Assembly: GCA_002682825.1 (NCBI GenBank)
Contig: NOKP01000002.1
Coordinates: 2,361,132 to 2,425,131, forward strand
Direction: 5' to 3'
DNA: 64,000 nucleotides
DNA from: Neonectria sp. B-13
Lineage: Eukaryota > Ascomycota > Sordariomycetes > Hypocreales > Nectriaceae
The notes below the pieces were generated by a model, which saw nothing but the letters and a program-made list of their open reading frames with translations, had not been told where the DNA came from and did not search any database. Shown piece after piece: positions 23,707 to 34,809 of the stretch. Numbering within the stretch: the first letter of the stretch is position 1; every line of letters begins with the position of its first letter. Position numbers and translations under genes: made by a program.

Positions 23707-24560
23707 TCATCTTGAATCCCGCTCGATGGCCATGGCGTTGTTCTGCTTCAGGTGGTCGCTCATCATTGTATTGAATGAGGTTTTCCACTTGGCAGAACAC
23801 CGCAACGTCGTGTCGATTGCTGACAGTTGCGCAACCATGTCCCATGTATGGACGACTCAAGTTTGTCCCAGGCGATAGGACCGGCCTTCCACCTGGATTA
23901 TTTCCCCTGGTGTCCACAACGGTTCTGACACAATAATATGTGATGCCCCCGTGATGTTCAGGCTGGTTCCTCCTGCGTTGGCGCTCATTAGGAGTACCTC
24001 CATGTCGCTGGAAGGGAGGTTGAAGGTCCAGATGCAGGCTGATCGCAACTCGGAATGTTTGATACTGCCGTTGTACTCACAAACTCCGAACCTGAACATC
24101 AGGTTGGCTTGTGCCTCGCGAGTGGTAGCCTCCTTCACAAAGTCCAAGAACATGACAAATGCCGAAACCTCTATGATCTTCTCTTCTGGGTATAGGAAGC
24201 GGAAGTGCTCGATCTGAGATCTTTGGTCTGCATTGGGCTCGTCCTAGGGCGTGCGTGGCAGCATCTGCGTCATCCGCGTAGATAAACCCTTCTTCCTGGT
24301 AAGAGAGTGCAGCACTCGTCGAGAGGTCTTCCTCGTTGAGGTCTTCCTCCTCAAGCTCCTCCTAGGAAAGATTTGCCTCGGTGCCAACAGTGCCAACAGT
24401 GCCACCTGCACCAAAGTCGATGGAGATCTCGCTTAGATGGTATGGCTCTATGACTACCCGGGGCTGCTCCAGGGATACTTTCCGCGATGGTTATTGTAGA
24501 ATACCTTGAAGTCTTTAAACTGCTCGGTAGTGAGACTATCCATTTCAAGATCTGGCGCAA
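23707..24560 (-). pseudogene. SNF2/Rad54-like helicase pseudogene (C-terminal half)
   Basis: Only the second helicase lobe remains. The block EPNADQRSQIEHFRFLYPEE is followed by GVCEYNGSIKHSELRS, motif V LLMSANAGGTSLNITGA and motif VI QVEGRSYRLGQT, then a degenerate SNF2 C-terminus (SAIDTTLRCSAKWKTSFN). The reading frame is broken several times. A TGA at 23857-23859 lies directly after RLGQT where the frame otherwise continues. A TAG at 24362-24364 lies inside an acidic stretch. Two frame changes are needed, near 24241-24250 and 24455-24465. The ATPase lobe with the Walker motifs was not found. A functional product is therefore unlikely. Both stops are one C-to-T change from a sense codon (CGA, CAG). 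Confidence 0.8.
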
Positions 24561-25369
24561 GGTTAGCTCAGTAGCCACTCAGGAGGGCGTCGGCAATCAG
24601 TTCCTCGCCTTTGACTAATCGTCTACAGACGACTGAGATGACCCAGAGGGATGTAGAGGCTTGGTGAGGCTGAACGGGGCGACCATACCGAGAAGGGAGA
24701 AGTTCGGGGAAGTGAGATGAAGATGAAACGGGGTGGGAGTTGTAAGAAAACAAGAGAAGGTGGAAGTTTCTGGAGCGAGAAGTGTTAGTGTTGTGAATCA
24801 TGAATTGACCTTAGGTACGAAAGTGGGTTAAAGGTGAATCATGAATCGACCTTAGTTAGGTAAGGAAATGGGTTAGAGGTGAATCGTTCTCCTCCAGTCT
24901 TGATTCTCCCACCTTTCCATTCCCGCCACGTTCTTCAGAAGCAAACAGTCGTTGCTGGTCAACCGCGCGCATGCATTGTTCGAACGTTTGCGCGCGAAGT
25001 CTCTCAGTAGGTGACGTCTGCGCAGCTTTTGTCGTCGATGACAGAGGGCGACCCATCCACTGCTGGTGTGTTGAAACACCGAAAGAAAGCTACAACGCCG
25101 TTTTCGACGGCATGCCATTGGAAGCCTGGTCGCCACGGCCACACCGCGTCCTCACCACTTGGGTACGCAAGCATATGATGAAATGGGGAGTAATATGGAT
25201 AAAAAATACCCTAGTGCCTAAGCTAAAACAAAATGACACGAGGTTATATAGGTTGAGGATGGCTGGAGTCTTAGTCCACAAAGCCTCGTAACCTTTGAAA
25301 ACTCAAGTTATCTCTTAGTACATCCATAGACACTTGCAACTTGCCATGTGGCGAGTAAGGCGACCCATG
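24561..25369. other. Intergenic or relic sequence
   Basis: No coding region is recognised. Near-duplicate lines occur at about 24,800-24,885 (GAATCATGAATCGACCTTA... twice, about 40 bp apart), so there is a short direct repeat. It may contain the eroded 5' part of the helicase pseudogene. Confidence 0.4.
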
Positions 25370-27129
25370 TTAGAACGAACTCGGAGCCCAAACGTTTCCT
25401 TCCAACTTCCACGATGTCAAATCCTCGTCGGGAGAGTATAGACCTAGGTTATCCGTCGTGCTCTCGGGTGGGCGAGTGACACGCCCATATATCCACCAGC
25501 AAATGAAGACAACGATAGTTAGAACCAGCGATGTCGCGAGGTATGCCTGCCAGTTTTTGTCCCCTTCAAGTTTAAAAAGGTTTGTTGTCCATAGTGTCTG
25601 CATACATGTCAGTTCTGGTTGCTTCGGAAAGTACCCAGCTACCGGAATGTAACCCCGACTGATGACTAGGAGACGTGTCGAACATACCGCGATTAGGGTG
25701 GAAGGGAGAAATAGTAACGTTAAAATAGCAATGCCCTTTACCGTCTGGCTATCGCGTGCTGTCAGCCTTGCAATAGCAAGGTTAGTCTTGCTGTCCTTTT
25801 GCGCAATGAGTTGGTACGACTACGCAACACCGGTGAGCTTGCTAAACGGCCTGGGTATTTGAAAGAAACACGCACCACATTGATGTTCTGACTGAGTCTA
25901 GAACTTAGCTCGGACAACCGGTCTGTCATCGACTCGCATCGCTCAATGGTGGCGCTGAAGGATTCCAACAGCCCAGAGCGATGGCGCATCGACAGTTTAC
26001 GAAATCCGAGATCCTGACATCGCTCCTCCATTTCGATGACGACGTCAGAACAGAACTTCCCAAACTTCAGCGCAAACAGCATAACCGTATGGCCGTGGCA
26101 GAGCTCTACATGGGTGGCATGTATTTGGTTGAGGAGAACCTCAGGCTGAGAGAGGGCTTTGAAGCGCTCAGCATCCATTCGCCTTATCTTCCACTGCGCA
26201 CGAGACGTGTTCGTCACAGTCTCGACTTCTACTACTTCCCTCCAAAGCTTTGCGAACCAATCAGTCCACCTAAAATAGCGATCTTCGTATATGTGCGAAA
26301 GCAGGTAGAGCGGATGGATTTTGAGGAAGTCCGCATTGGTTGCGCAATATGACCGTATAGATTGCATGTCCTTCGCGCCGTTGCAGCTAATGAAGACGAA
26401 ACAATTCCGAGTAGCCAGCTGGATTCGGATTGTACCAAGTACGCAGTCGCTGTTTCTCGGGCAGCGGAAAATAATAGCTGGTGTTCAGAAACCGTGTTAG
26501 CGAACTTGTAAGTATTCAACAGCAACTAACAAAGCGGATACAAACACATATATGCAGGGTTCTCGTCGTCATCGGCATCATACTGGAGATGAGAGTGAAA
26601 ATGAGGTACGAGGGTGGTAAAAAACTTTTGCGTAGTTATGCTACAATAACCTGCTGTCTGGATGAGACAAGAGAGCACATCTCTCCGGATCTCTAGTGTG
26701 GCTGGCGAAGATTTCCCAAAGGCGGTTTGTCCGAGAGCTGTGCTGTGGAGCATCAGGAAACGATTGTATGAGATAGCTAGGAAGACGTGAGGCTCACACA
26801 AGGACGAACTTCGGCGCGGCCGTGCTAATGTTTGTTGTCTTGCTATCGATTTCCCAGAAAGAGGTCTGTTGATGAAATCAGAGCGAGTCTAGTTTAGCGC
26901 TCCGACGCCAGTGTAATCGAAACGGAGCATCGAGACAACATACGTAGCCCGCGAGCTTTGTCCGCAAGGCAGCATTGTCAAGGATCTCGTCCTGCCTCCC
27001 GGGGACGTTGATGTCCCAGAGCTGAGCCCTCGTGTCGGTCGTGAAAATCGATTCTGAGCGGACGTGAAACTGGTCCGCCAATGAGGCTATCGGCGGCGCA
27101 TGGCCCGGAAGTTGACTCTGTGGATTCAT
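25370..27129 (-). CDS. CorA-like two-TM membrane protein, 5' half probably damaged
   Basis: The C-terminal half is well resolved as complement(join(25370..25597, 25688..25819, 25876..26477)), with in-frame joins. A long helical region (FLKIHPLYLLSHIYEDRYF...) leads to two membrane segments, GIAILTLLFLPSTLIATLW and YLATSLVLTIVVFICWWIYG, and a short tail. This is the layout of fungal CorA-like Mg2+ transporter-related proteins; the GMN signature is not present, as is usual for this fungal group, so transport is uncertain. The probable first exon is 27129..26944 (starting MNPQSQL), and a likely second exon starts at 26865 (TSFWEID). That second frame hits TGA at 26794-26796 and TAG at 26641-26643, and I found no credible intron that removes both. 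The gene is either decaying or has an exon plan I could not read. Confidence 0.55.
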
Positions 27130-27958
27130 GGGTGCGTATAACGTCGGTGAGAGAGATGAGGACTGCTGCTGTTCATGAGGCAGGTCGTGCGTTGTAAACT
27201 ATCAAAGAAATACTACCCTGAGATTCCTCACAACTCCCATGCGCCTGGGGGGCTGTGCCCTTTGGGCAAAGCTGAGATGGCAGCTGCGCCAAGAGAGATT
27301 GGGAGCTGAGAGAGCGCGTGATATTATCGCCTAACGCTGGCCGCAGGTTGGGCCGCTTCTCAGCGCGGGTTATAGCCTCTTCGAAGCTGAGAGGACCTTG
27401 GAGACAGGGCACACTGCCCGTTTCTTATCTAACATCCTAGTAGTCACTTGCCCCAGGAATTCCGTTTGGAGAATAACTCGGGGACAAGGTGTTTAAAATG
27501 GCTTTTTCGACATATGCAGCCTACACTCAGCACTGCCCACCGCAATCACCCCACACCCGCGCTCTTCAGCCTCGTTTCGATCTCTAGTCTGCCTGTTATC
27601 CAAGAAAAGGCGACTGTCGAAACAAGGTTGTGAGAAGTAAGAAGATATATTTGAATTGATGAGTCGAGATTGTTCAAATGGTTGTCATTGTTGACGCCTC
27701 CCACTTGAGTGCAAGCCGAAGGCATATCGCGTCGGACGACACTACTCAAGCCCTCGTGTGTATCCCCCTCTTCTCAAGGTACCAACCATGACGTAGCTAG
27801 GACCATGAAAAGCCATGGAAAGGAAACATTTGCACATTATTCAAGCAGAAGTCTAAGCAAAAAGAAATATGGTTGTTTTGGAATCATTCATGTCTCGTAT
27901 ACTACTATGCATATCCTACACTCCCATCCATCGCCCTTGGTATTTTTGCCCAGATAAT
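27130..27958. other. Intergenic
   Basis: Promoter side of the CorA-like gene and 3' side of the 92-aa gene. No supported feature. Confidence 0.5.
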
Positions 27959-28237
27959 TTACTGTTTCTTCCACTGCCCCGCGTTCTCGACGCCCTTGGA
28001 CACGCCGTTCAGTCCATTCTCAACACCGGTGCCGAGGTTGCCCAGTCCGTCGCCGAGCGGTCGTCCGGCCTCGCCAGTGACGCTGGTGACGGTGTCGCCG
28101 ATGCCGCGGGTCGCCGCGCCGGTCACGTTACCGAGTGTGCGTCCGACCCCGCCGAGTGTGTTGCCCAGCGTGCTTGTGAGAAAGTTGGCCCCGCCCAAGG
28201 CCTGGTCGGTGGCGTTGTTCTTGTTGTTGTTATTCAT
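27959..28237 (-). CDS. Small Gly/Asn-rich repeat protein, LEA-like
   Basis: 92 aa, single exon. After a short Asn/Lys-rich start the protein is an imperfect 11-residue repeat of the type LG-x-x-LGGVGRT / TLGNVTGAATRG / GIGDTVTSVTGE, with Gly, Thr, Val and Leu at regular spacing and no Cys, Trp (except near the end) or signal peptide. The composition is hydrophilic, low in complexity and likely amphipathic. This resembles small stress or conidiation-associated LEA-like fungal proteins; I infer this from repeat style, not from a diagnostic motif. The start is the only ATG at the head of the repeat and follows an isolated leader. Confidence 0.7.
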   Translation of the reverse strand: MNNNNKNNATDQALGGANFLTSTLGNTLGGVGRTLGNVTGAATRGIGDTVTSVTGEAGRPLGDGLGNLGTGVENGLNGVSKGVENAGQWKKQ

Positions 28238-28936
28238 GGTTGCGGAGGGGTTGTTGATGTGTGTAGAGGATGAGTCGCTTGCGTAGTGTGTGTTTGACTT
28301 GTTTAATTGCTAGGCAGGTAGATCTTTGAAGTTGTGATGTTTTCTTGGTATTGGAGTTCTTGGGAAATGCTGGGAGGATTTGTGTCTTTTAACCCCGATC
28401 TAACTTACATGTGAGGCCTGATGATCGAAGATCACTGGGAATATGACGTCAACTGACGTTTCTCAAGGGTCACCTACACCACCCTATTGGAGTGATCTCT
28501 GCACAACAGCATCCCTGTTCACACCTACAATGACGTCCTTCCGGAATTTCCTCTCCGTCTTACGCCTGGAGATGCGACCCTTTGCTGATGAATATGTCGT
28601 CAGGCTGGAACTCATGATCGAGATTCACCAGGTAGGGGTCCCCTGAAAGGCAACTCCACATTACGCAACTTGCAACCCTCCCAGATTTGAGCACATCTTC
28701 TCTTGGTTTCTTTACCTCCCTATGATGCAACCAGGTAGCCGGTATGTGGATACTCAGGGCAGCACTGATGCTTTTCGTGGCCGTTTGGTGTTTAAGTAGT
28801 CACGAGGTATCTGGATGTGATTAATAGAACCTTGATAAAAACTACCACGGGAAGATGAAATGAACTGTATCCTCGAAGAATCCAAAAATCGATAGATGTC
28901 ATTAAAATAAAAATGCATATAGTCTATAACTCGCTT
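28238..28936. other. Intergenic
   Basis: Promoter of the 92-aa gene (minus) and 3' UTR of DBP7 (minus). Nothing else recognised. Confidence 0.55.
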
Positions 28937-31204
28937 TTAACCGATGTTGAACTCGTCCGCCCCTGACTTCATTAGCATCATGCTCTTCATCTTGATGACA
29001 TCGCGAGCCGATCTCTCGTCCATAGGCTGCTCCCTATCCCTGCTCAAGTCCTTGCCAGAGTCCTTGCCCGAGTCCTTGCCTCCGGGTTTGCCCCTATCCC
29101 TAGTTGAGCCCTTGAAGGGACGCTTCTTCGTCTTCCGCTCTACTCCAGCGCCAATACCACCTGGCGCCTCTCTCAGACCGTAGCTCTTCGCCGTGTGGCC
29201 GAGATGAAGTTCTGAAATGTCAAAGTGCGAGCGCTCCTCCTTGATGTGGGTGGCGTACGCCCGAATGTGTGACTTGAAACCGTTGCGGGCAAGCTCCAGC
29301 CGCCTGGTGTCCATGAGAAGGCGCTGCTCGATATGAAGCTGCAGCGTCTCGGCCTTGTCGCGGTAGCCCTGACCATCGATAATGGCCGCTGACGTCTCGA
29401 CGGGGAACTCGAGCTTGGTCATCATGCCCTTTTGAAGGACTGAGTCGTAGGGCTGCGGTGTCGGAGGGGTCGAGGTTTGGAGTAACTTGATGTAACCTTC
29501 CTCAGTACCGGGCAGCAGGAAGAGCAGTGCGTCACCAGGTCGTCCGGCACGAGCTGTTCGACCAACTCGATGAATATGATCGGCGAAGCTAAAAGCGGGA
29601 TCATACTCAATGACCAAGTCGACGGAGGGAATATCGAGACCTCGGGACGACACATCGGTAGTGATGAGCAGCGAGGGTGACTTGCAGGCCGAAAACGACT
29701 TCAGGGTGGCCGTACGGACGGGCTGAGACAAAGAGCCATGCATCCTGTGGAGAACAACCTCAGGGCTGGCGGGGGAAGTAATGTATGCAGCCTTCGAAAC
29801 CGTCTTGGCCACTGATTCGGCATCCTTCGTCAAGGACGTAGGTACCTCCGCATTGTTTGGGTCTCTTAGAAGTTCGTAGTGGAAATCGACCGAATCAGCA
29901 CAAGATATGAAGACGATGGCCTTCATGGTGCGTCCACGACGGGAAAATGTGGACTTGAGGTAAGAGATCAAGGTAACCAGTCGAAGTTTGGCCGGGACAA
30001 TGCTGTAAGATTGATGAAGTTGCGCGGGGGCCTTTCCAGCTGTGTCGTCATCGTTCTGGGTGCCGTTGTCCTCCTTCTCGGCGGCCAAGAACGTTGCATC
30101 CGCCAAACTCATCTCTCCCAGTTTCTGTACGTTCATCTTCATAGTCGCTGAGCAAAGAACGGTCACTCTTCGCTCAGGAAGAGACTTCAGAAGGGTTCCA
30201 TCTGCAAGTTTGTCGGAAACATCAACCTTCTTGAGCTCATCGATAGTTTTCTTCAGGTCATCCTCGAAACCCAGATCCATAAGGCGATCACCTTCATCCA
30301 GAATAAGCCACCTGACTGTGCTGAGATTGAGTGCCTTGGTATTGTCGATGTGATCCGCCAGTCGTCCCGGGGTGGCAACAAGGAAGTTGACTCCTTTGCG
30401 AATACGTGCCTTTTCCGCCTTCTTCGATTCTCCTCCAGTGATTGCTGTGGACACAAGCCACGGGAAGGGCCTGAGAAGTTGTTCAAGTACCGTGTGTGTC
30501 TGCTTAGCAAGTTCACGGGTTGGCGCAACAATAATGGCGAAGACACCAGAGTCTCGATGTATCTGAGCCCCTCCCCGTTCACTCAGGAGGAGGACGCGGT
30601 GAAGGACGGGTAGGAGGTAGGCATAGGTCTTTCCGGAACCGGTCTCGGCTTGCACAAAGGCATCTGCGCTGTTGGACAGCATGTGCGGGATCACCTTCTT
30701 CTGAATTGCCGTGGGACGTTCCAAGTTCAACTTCCCAAGCTCCTCCACAAGGCGGGAGGATATGGTCAAGGAAGCAAAGTTATCGGAAAGGGGCGCATTT
30801 GTCGCCTCCGGGGCAGTCCAGTCCTCAGCCTTGTCATCCAGCTTGGTTATCTGGGCGGGGTTGAAAGAGAAGAGTTTTGAGATGACCTGTCCGTTGGTCT
30901 TTCTGAAATCCGAATGATGACCTCGAGACTGATTTGTCGAGAAGTCACCGCCGTAAGACCGCTCTCTAGGGCCTTGCCTTGCCATAGGCCTGTAGTCGAA
31001 ATCATCGTTGTCGGTTCTCTGGCGTTTTGACGATCTCTGGTCATCCTCATCTGTGGTTGGTTTGGGCTCAGACAGTCCCGAAGCCTCCCTCGCCGACTTC
31101 TCAGCCTGCTTCCTGTCCCGCCAGCGACCGCCCTTGAACTTGACCTGAGGCTTGATAGGGCCAGAGCCAACCTCAAAGTTTAGGAGCATGCCATCGTCTG
31201 CCAT
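28937..31204 (-). CDS. DBP7: ATP-dependent RNA helicase Dbp7 (60S assembly)
   Basis: Predicted 755 aa, single exon. Dbp7 is a nucleolar DEAD-box helicase of early 60S subunit assembly. Motifs in order: motif I AETGSGKT (~186-193), Ia PTRELAKQ, GG, Ib TPGRL, II DEGD (~303-306), III SAT, IV VFISCADS, V TTDVSSRGLDIP and VI HRVGRTARAGRPG. DEGD instead of DEAD in motif II and the N-terminal MADDGMLLNFE start are characteristic of Dbp7. The C-terminus is basic (KRPFKGSTRDRGK) with three Lys-Asp-Ser-Gly units. I used ATG 31204; an in-frame ATG 15 bp upstream (31219) would add MRFDI. Two CTTATC sites and a CTTATCTTATC doublet lie 90-130 bp upstream. Confidence 0.95.
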   Translation of the reverse strand: MADDGMLLNFEVGSGPIKPQVKFKGGRWRDRKQAEKSAREASGLSEPKPTTDEDDQRSSKRQRTDNDDFDYRPMARQGPRERSYGGDFSTNQSRGHHSDFRKTNGQVISKLFSFNPAQITKLDDKAEDWTAPEATNAPLSDNFASLTISSRLVEELGKLNLERPTAIQKKVIPHMLSNSADAFVQAETGSGKTYAYLLPVLHRVLLLSERGGAQIHRDSGVFAIIVAPTRELAKQTHTVLEQLLRPFPWLVSTAITGGESKKAEKARIRKGVNFLVATPGRLADHIDNTKALNLSTVRWLILDEGDRLMDLGFEDDLKKTIDELKKVDVSDKLADGTLLKSLPERRVTVLCSATMKMNVQKLGEMSLADATFLAAEKEDNGTQNDDDTAGKAPAQLHQSYSIVPAKLRLVTLISYLKSTFSRRGRTMKAIVFISCADSVDFHYELLRDPNNAEVPTSLTKDAESVAKTVSKAAYITSPASPEVVLHRMHGSLSQPVRTATLKSFSACKSPSLLITTDVSSRGLDIPSVDLVIEYDPAFSFADHIHRVGRTARAGRPGDALLFLLPGTEEGYIKLLQTSTPPTPQPYDSVLQKGMMTKLEFPVETSAAIIDGQGYRDKAETLQLHIEQRLLMDTRRLELARNGFKSHIRAYATHIKEERSHFDISELHLGHTAKSYGLREAPGGIGAGVERKTKKRPFKGSTRDRGKPGGKDSGKDSGKDLSRDREQPMDERSARDVIKMKSMMLMKSGADEFNIG

Positions 31205-31313
31205 GATGTCGAATCTCACACACGTCGTTGGAGGTTAGGTGGGGCTTGAGCTTGAGATGCGATCAAGGAAAAGTTTTGGGACATTTTTCGGTCCTTATCG
31301 ATTGTCGAACATT

Positions 31314-31324
31314 CTTATCTTATC
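31314..31324 (-). promoter_or_regulatory. GATA-type doublet upstream of DBP7
   Basis: CTTATCTTATC on the plus strand (GATAAGATAAG in the gene's own direction), about 110-120 bp before the DBP7 start. It is flanked by single CTTATC copies at 31294-31299 and 31329-31334, so four GATA cores lie within 41 bp. Confidence 0.55.
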
Positions 31325-33822
31325 GTGTCTTATCTGAATCTAACCATGCACGATAAGATGGCACAGCTTGGCCACGTGGGAAGTCCCATCCGTACCACAG
31401 ATGACCGAAGCCTGAACACCCACAACAGGGGAAATTCGAGGGGCTCAATTCGCATACACCTGCGTGTTGAATTCATTGAAATCCCCTTAAAGGCATGTGA
31501 TGAGGGCATCCTCCCGGGGTTTAGTTCAATGGAGATTCCGCGGACCTTGGGCTCGATTGGGATTCGGTACAGCTCCTCCGGTATGTCAAGTGACGTATAT
31601 CTCGGGAGTGGCCGCCGAAGAAATGACTCCGTCAAAAACACCGGAATCAAAGGATCGAGATCTCTGGATTTAGATGGTTGATTATTGGGATACGGAGCAC
31701 GAAGTCGGAGGACCGAGCTCTCCCTGGACGCGAGGCATATTACCATTCCGCAGAATCTCGAGCCCCCGATCCTAGCGCGTAAGCGCGAATGAAGGCATGC
31801 AGATGCAAAGTGATGCAACGCTCTCGTGACGGTTCGCAGGGTTTGAGATGGGCGGCAAGCCACCATCGCGGGCTTGTCACCAGGAGCTCCATAACATCAA
31901 TGAAAGGAACTGTGCAAATAGTTATGCGGCTATCTAGACCGGGAAGAGCGATGAGCTGCCTTGAGGCATAATGCATTGTCGACAACGTACAGACACGCCC
32001 AAGTCAGTACTGCATGATGAGGTCGCTCATTTACTATGTATACTCGGCCCGTCATTTGTGGTAATCACCGAGGCGTCATTGATCAACATCCATCAACGCC
32101 GAGCCGTTACGGAGCGTGGGTGTCAAATCGGCCATGCATGGCTGATGGGACCCGGAGCGCGGGGGAAGGCAAATTGCCGATGCAGTTCCCAAATCCGCTC
32201 GGGCTCGGCGCAAAGACACAAATGACGGAGCGACGACTAGAGCCTAGGCATATGTCAGCGTAACCAGGGCTCCGTGGCATCCGGCAGCAAAACGGGACTT
32301 TTTCGTCGCCCTGGTCCATGTGACGGATCGAAAATGCAGCCCTGTGGTTCCCTGTGGCGCCCGCTTTCACTCTGCACTTCCCACGCCTTCGGGGCTAAAC
32401 TTGGGCTGGTGCTGACGTTTGAGGCGCTGCCTGGGGCATCTCTGGCCGATCCTTTGACCTCTGTGGCTACGTTTGAAAACGGTTGCGGTGGGGACGTCGG
32501 GAAGGCTTGGAACGCCGGAAGGGAGACGAGCTGGTTTCCGTCCCGATCGCCGCGAATCATGGGAACAAGCTTTGGCTGATATCCTGCTAGTTAGTTACTG
32601 CTTGGGTTTTTGTCATTTTGCGACCCTTTCGTAGGCTTGGTGATGTCTTGTGGGCGCCAGTTGGCCATGCCAAGCCTGATGCTCTCACACCGAGGAAAAG
32701 GTCTGGGATAACCGAGGAAGTTGGTCCCCGTTGATATTGCTTTTCCAGGCGGCTCCATCACAGATCCACTGCCGCCCCCTGGACACGAGGAGACTTAAGG
32801 CGCACCAGAGACAAATCAAAGGCGGCGAAGAAAAAATCTAGAAAATTTGTTGATGATTCACCACCCTTGGGCATTGGAGGCCGAGCCTCGACCCTCTGGT
32901 TGGTAGAGTCGGTAAGGGACAGAGGTAAATCGGGGCTGCTGGGTGAGTCCCGACAGGCTGGCTTGACGTTGGCCTGGGGCTGACCTGGATTCCGGCTTCT
33001 TCCTTGGGTCCACCAGCGGCGGGAGGCGAGGCCAGGGAATTGGGTGCATGGATCGCAGGGATCGCAGGGGTGGCTTAAAGGCACCGGTTTGTTCTCGCCC
33101 CGGCCACCACAACGCCCGCCACAAGGCGGCTTTGCAGTCTCGAGACCCCTGGATTCTGCGGTCAACGTCGCAAAGTTCGTTCCGTCCGACCGCGTGGAAA
33201 GTCTAGTGTATGGGTAATTTGTCGTCATTTACGCGCATGCCGTGTTGAGGCGTTGGAGGGTCGCGTGCACGGAGAATGACAGTGCATTCAACTTGGAGAT
33301 CGACGATCACGAAGAGAGACATGGCTGGGTTACTAGGGTTGGATTCCTTTGCTTGTGGTTTGTGGGAGAAAATAAAAAAAGAGTCCCTCAGTGGAGATGG
33401 AGAGGATTGATAGCTGATAGCGTATCGAGTCCGTTGCTGCATTGTACAGGTCCGTTCCTCGAGCAAAAGAAAAGAAAATGCCCCGGACCAGAGGCGAGTT
33501 CCGCCGGGTTGGTTACTTGCAAGGGCACAGCAGGGACTGAGGACGACTGTGTTCCAGCGGCTTCTCTCTGTGGCCCAGGCTTCTTGTCTCTTTGCTCGTG
33601 TGTGGTTGAAAAATGCGGGAGTGTGGGTGCGAGCGAGTGCGTGGCCGCCGTGTGGAGTACGGCACAGGCTCCATCTTACCCCCGCACCGGCGCCCTCACC
33701 GGGGAGCTGGGCACAGCTGGCAAGAGCCTGTCAACTGTTAGCAGGGGCGGGGGAAAATGGATGGAAGCTGGTGAACGCGAAAGAGCGAAGCCACAAGTGC
33801 AAGTGCAGTGGGTGAGTGCACA

Positions 33823-33907
33823 CAGGGAGCCACAGGGAAGCGCGACAGGGGAGTCACAGGGAGAGACAGGGAACGGCAGGGAGCGGTAGGGAGCAGCAGG
33901 GACAGGG
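33823..33907 (+). repeat. Purine-rich tract with ten GGG runs
   Basis: Diverged 8-11 bp units of CAGGGA(G/A)NN type; about ten GGG or GGGG runs are spaced 5-9 nt apart over 85 bp. It could form G-quadruplex DNA. It lies about 0.9 kb upstream of the PPR gene start. Confidence 0.6.
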
Positions 33908-34580
33908 CTTGAGTCATTCCAGAACCCGTGTCCACTAACACAGCAGCCCGCTCCGAATCCACCCACATCAACACCCACACCAAAGCACCCACACCCACGC
34001 TAAACTCCGCGCCGAAAGCCGCGCAGTCAGGATCCGGCGTCGCGGCTTTGACCTGCATGTACCGGCTCCAGCGGTTCTGCCTGAGCCAGGTACCTGAGGC
34101 GGCCTCGGAGAAGCAAATGGCTGCTGCTGGCGCTGATTGATACTACGGACTCCAGTGTCCAGTGCTCTTCGCTCCCCACACTGCCGCACGCGAAAGCCCT
34201 CCCTCCATCCATGACCATCTCTGAGCTGCCTCTTGAGTCCCAGGCTTCTGCCATCCCGCAACTACGCAAGATACGTACCGCCCGTACCCACCTGAGGCAA
34301 AGAAAAAAGCAGCCCTCCCCCCCGTCCGAAGCTTGGGTCCCACGCCTCACATCCTCGTCTCTTCCTCCCAGGAAAACACCCACCTCACCAAACAACCCTA
34401 GACATCCATTCTTCTCGAGTCTAGACTTTTCTTTCCGCTCTTTCCTCTCTTTCCTCCTTCGTTTGTTCCATCTTCGTTTCTCCCTCCCACCATTCCCTCC
34501 CTAATCTGGCCTGCGCGTTTGTTTGACGGCTGTCGCGCTGTCAAATGAACCTGCATTCGATATCCTTCCTTTTTCCCCAT

Positions 34581-34701
34581 GTAAGTCACTGATTTCCATT
34601 GGTCCACAACCACCACACACTTTCCTCGGACCCCAAGATCTCGTGGCCCGACCACGATCTCATTACCGTCCGACCTTGACTCCAGCTTTTCTGGTCTTCA
34701 G
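34581..34701 (+). other. Probable 5' UTR intron of the PPR gene
   Basis: A strong donor GTAAGT at 34581 pairs with a pyrimidine-preceded acceptor TCTTCAG ending at 34701, giving 121 bp. It would leave a leader of about 108 nt before ATG 34810. This is inferred from splice signals only. Confidence 0.45.
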
Positions 34702-34809
34702 GCACGACGAGTTTGACGCGATCCATTCCTCATTCCTCCCCTCTCATTGTCCAATTCGCGGTGCTGACAGAGACTACTTCAGTCTCCCCCTCCGCCAGGC
34801 GCCATCTAA

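Larger units (their letters stand above)
31205..34809. other. Divergent intergenic region DBP7 / PPR gene
   Basis: A 3.6-kb gap. It holds the DBP7 promoter at the left, a purine-rich GGG-tract stretch near 33.8 kb and, from about 34,300, a pyrimidine-rich leader for the PPR gene with a probable UTR intron. Overlapping ORFs on both strands (up to 215 aa) show no domain or consistent codon bias. Confidence 0.55.

Noticed and set aside
26775..26795. 21-nt GTGAGC...CTAG 'intron' that would bridge frames in the CorA-like gene
   Set aside because: Far shorter than any functional fungal intron.
33242..33889. 215-aa plus-strand ORF in the DBP7/PPR gap
   Set aside because: Ends in the GGG repeat tract, no recognisable fold, overlapped by opposite-strand ORFs.
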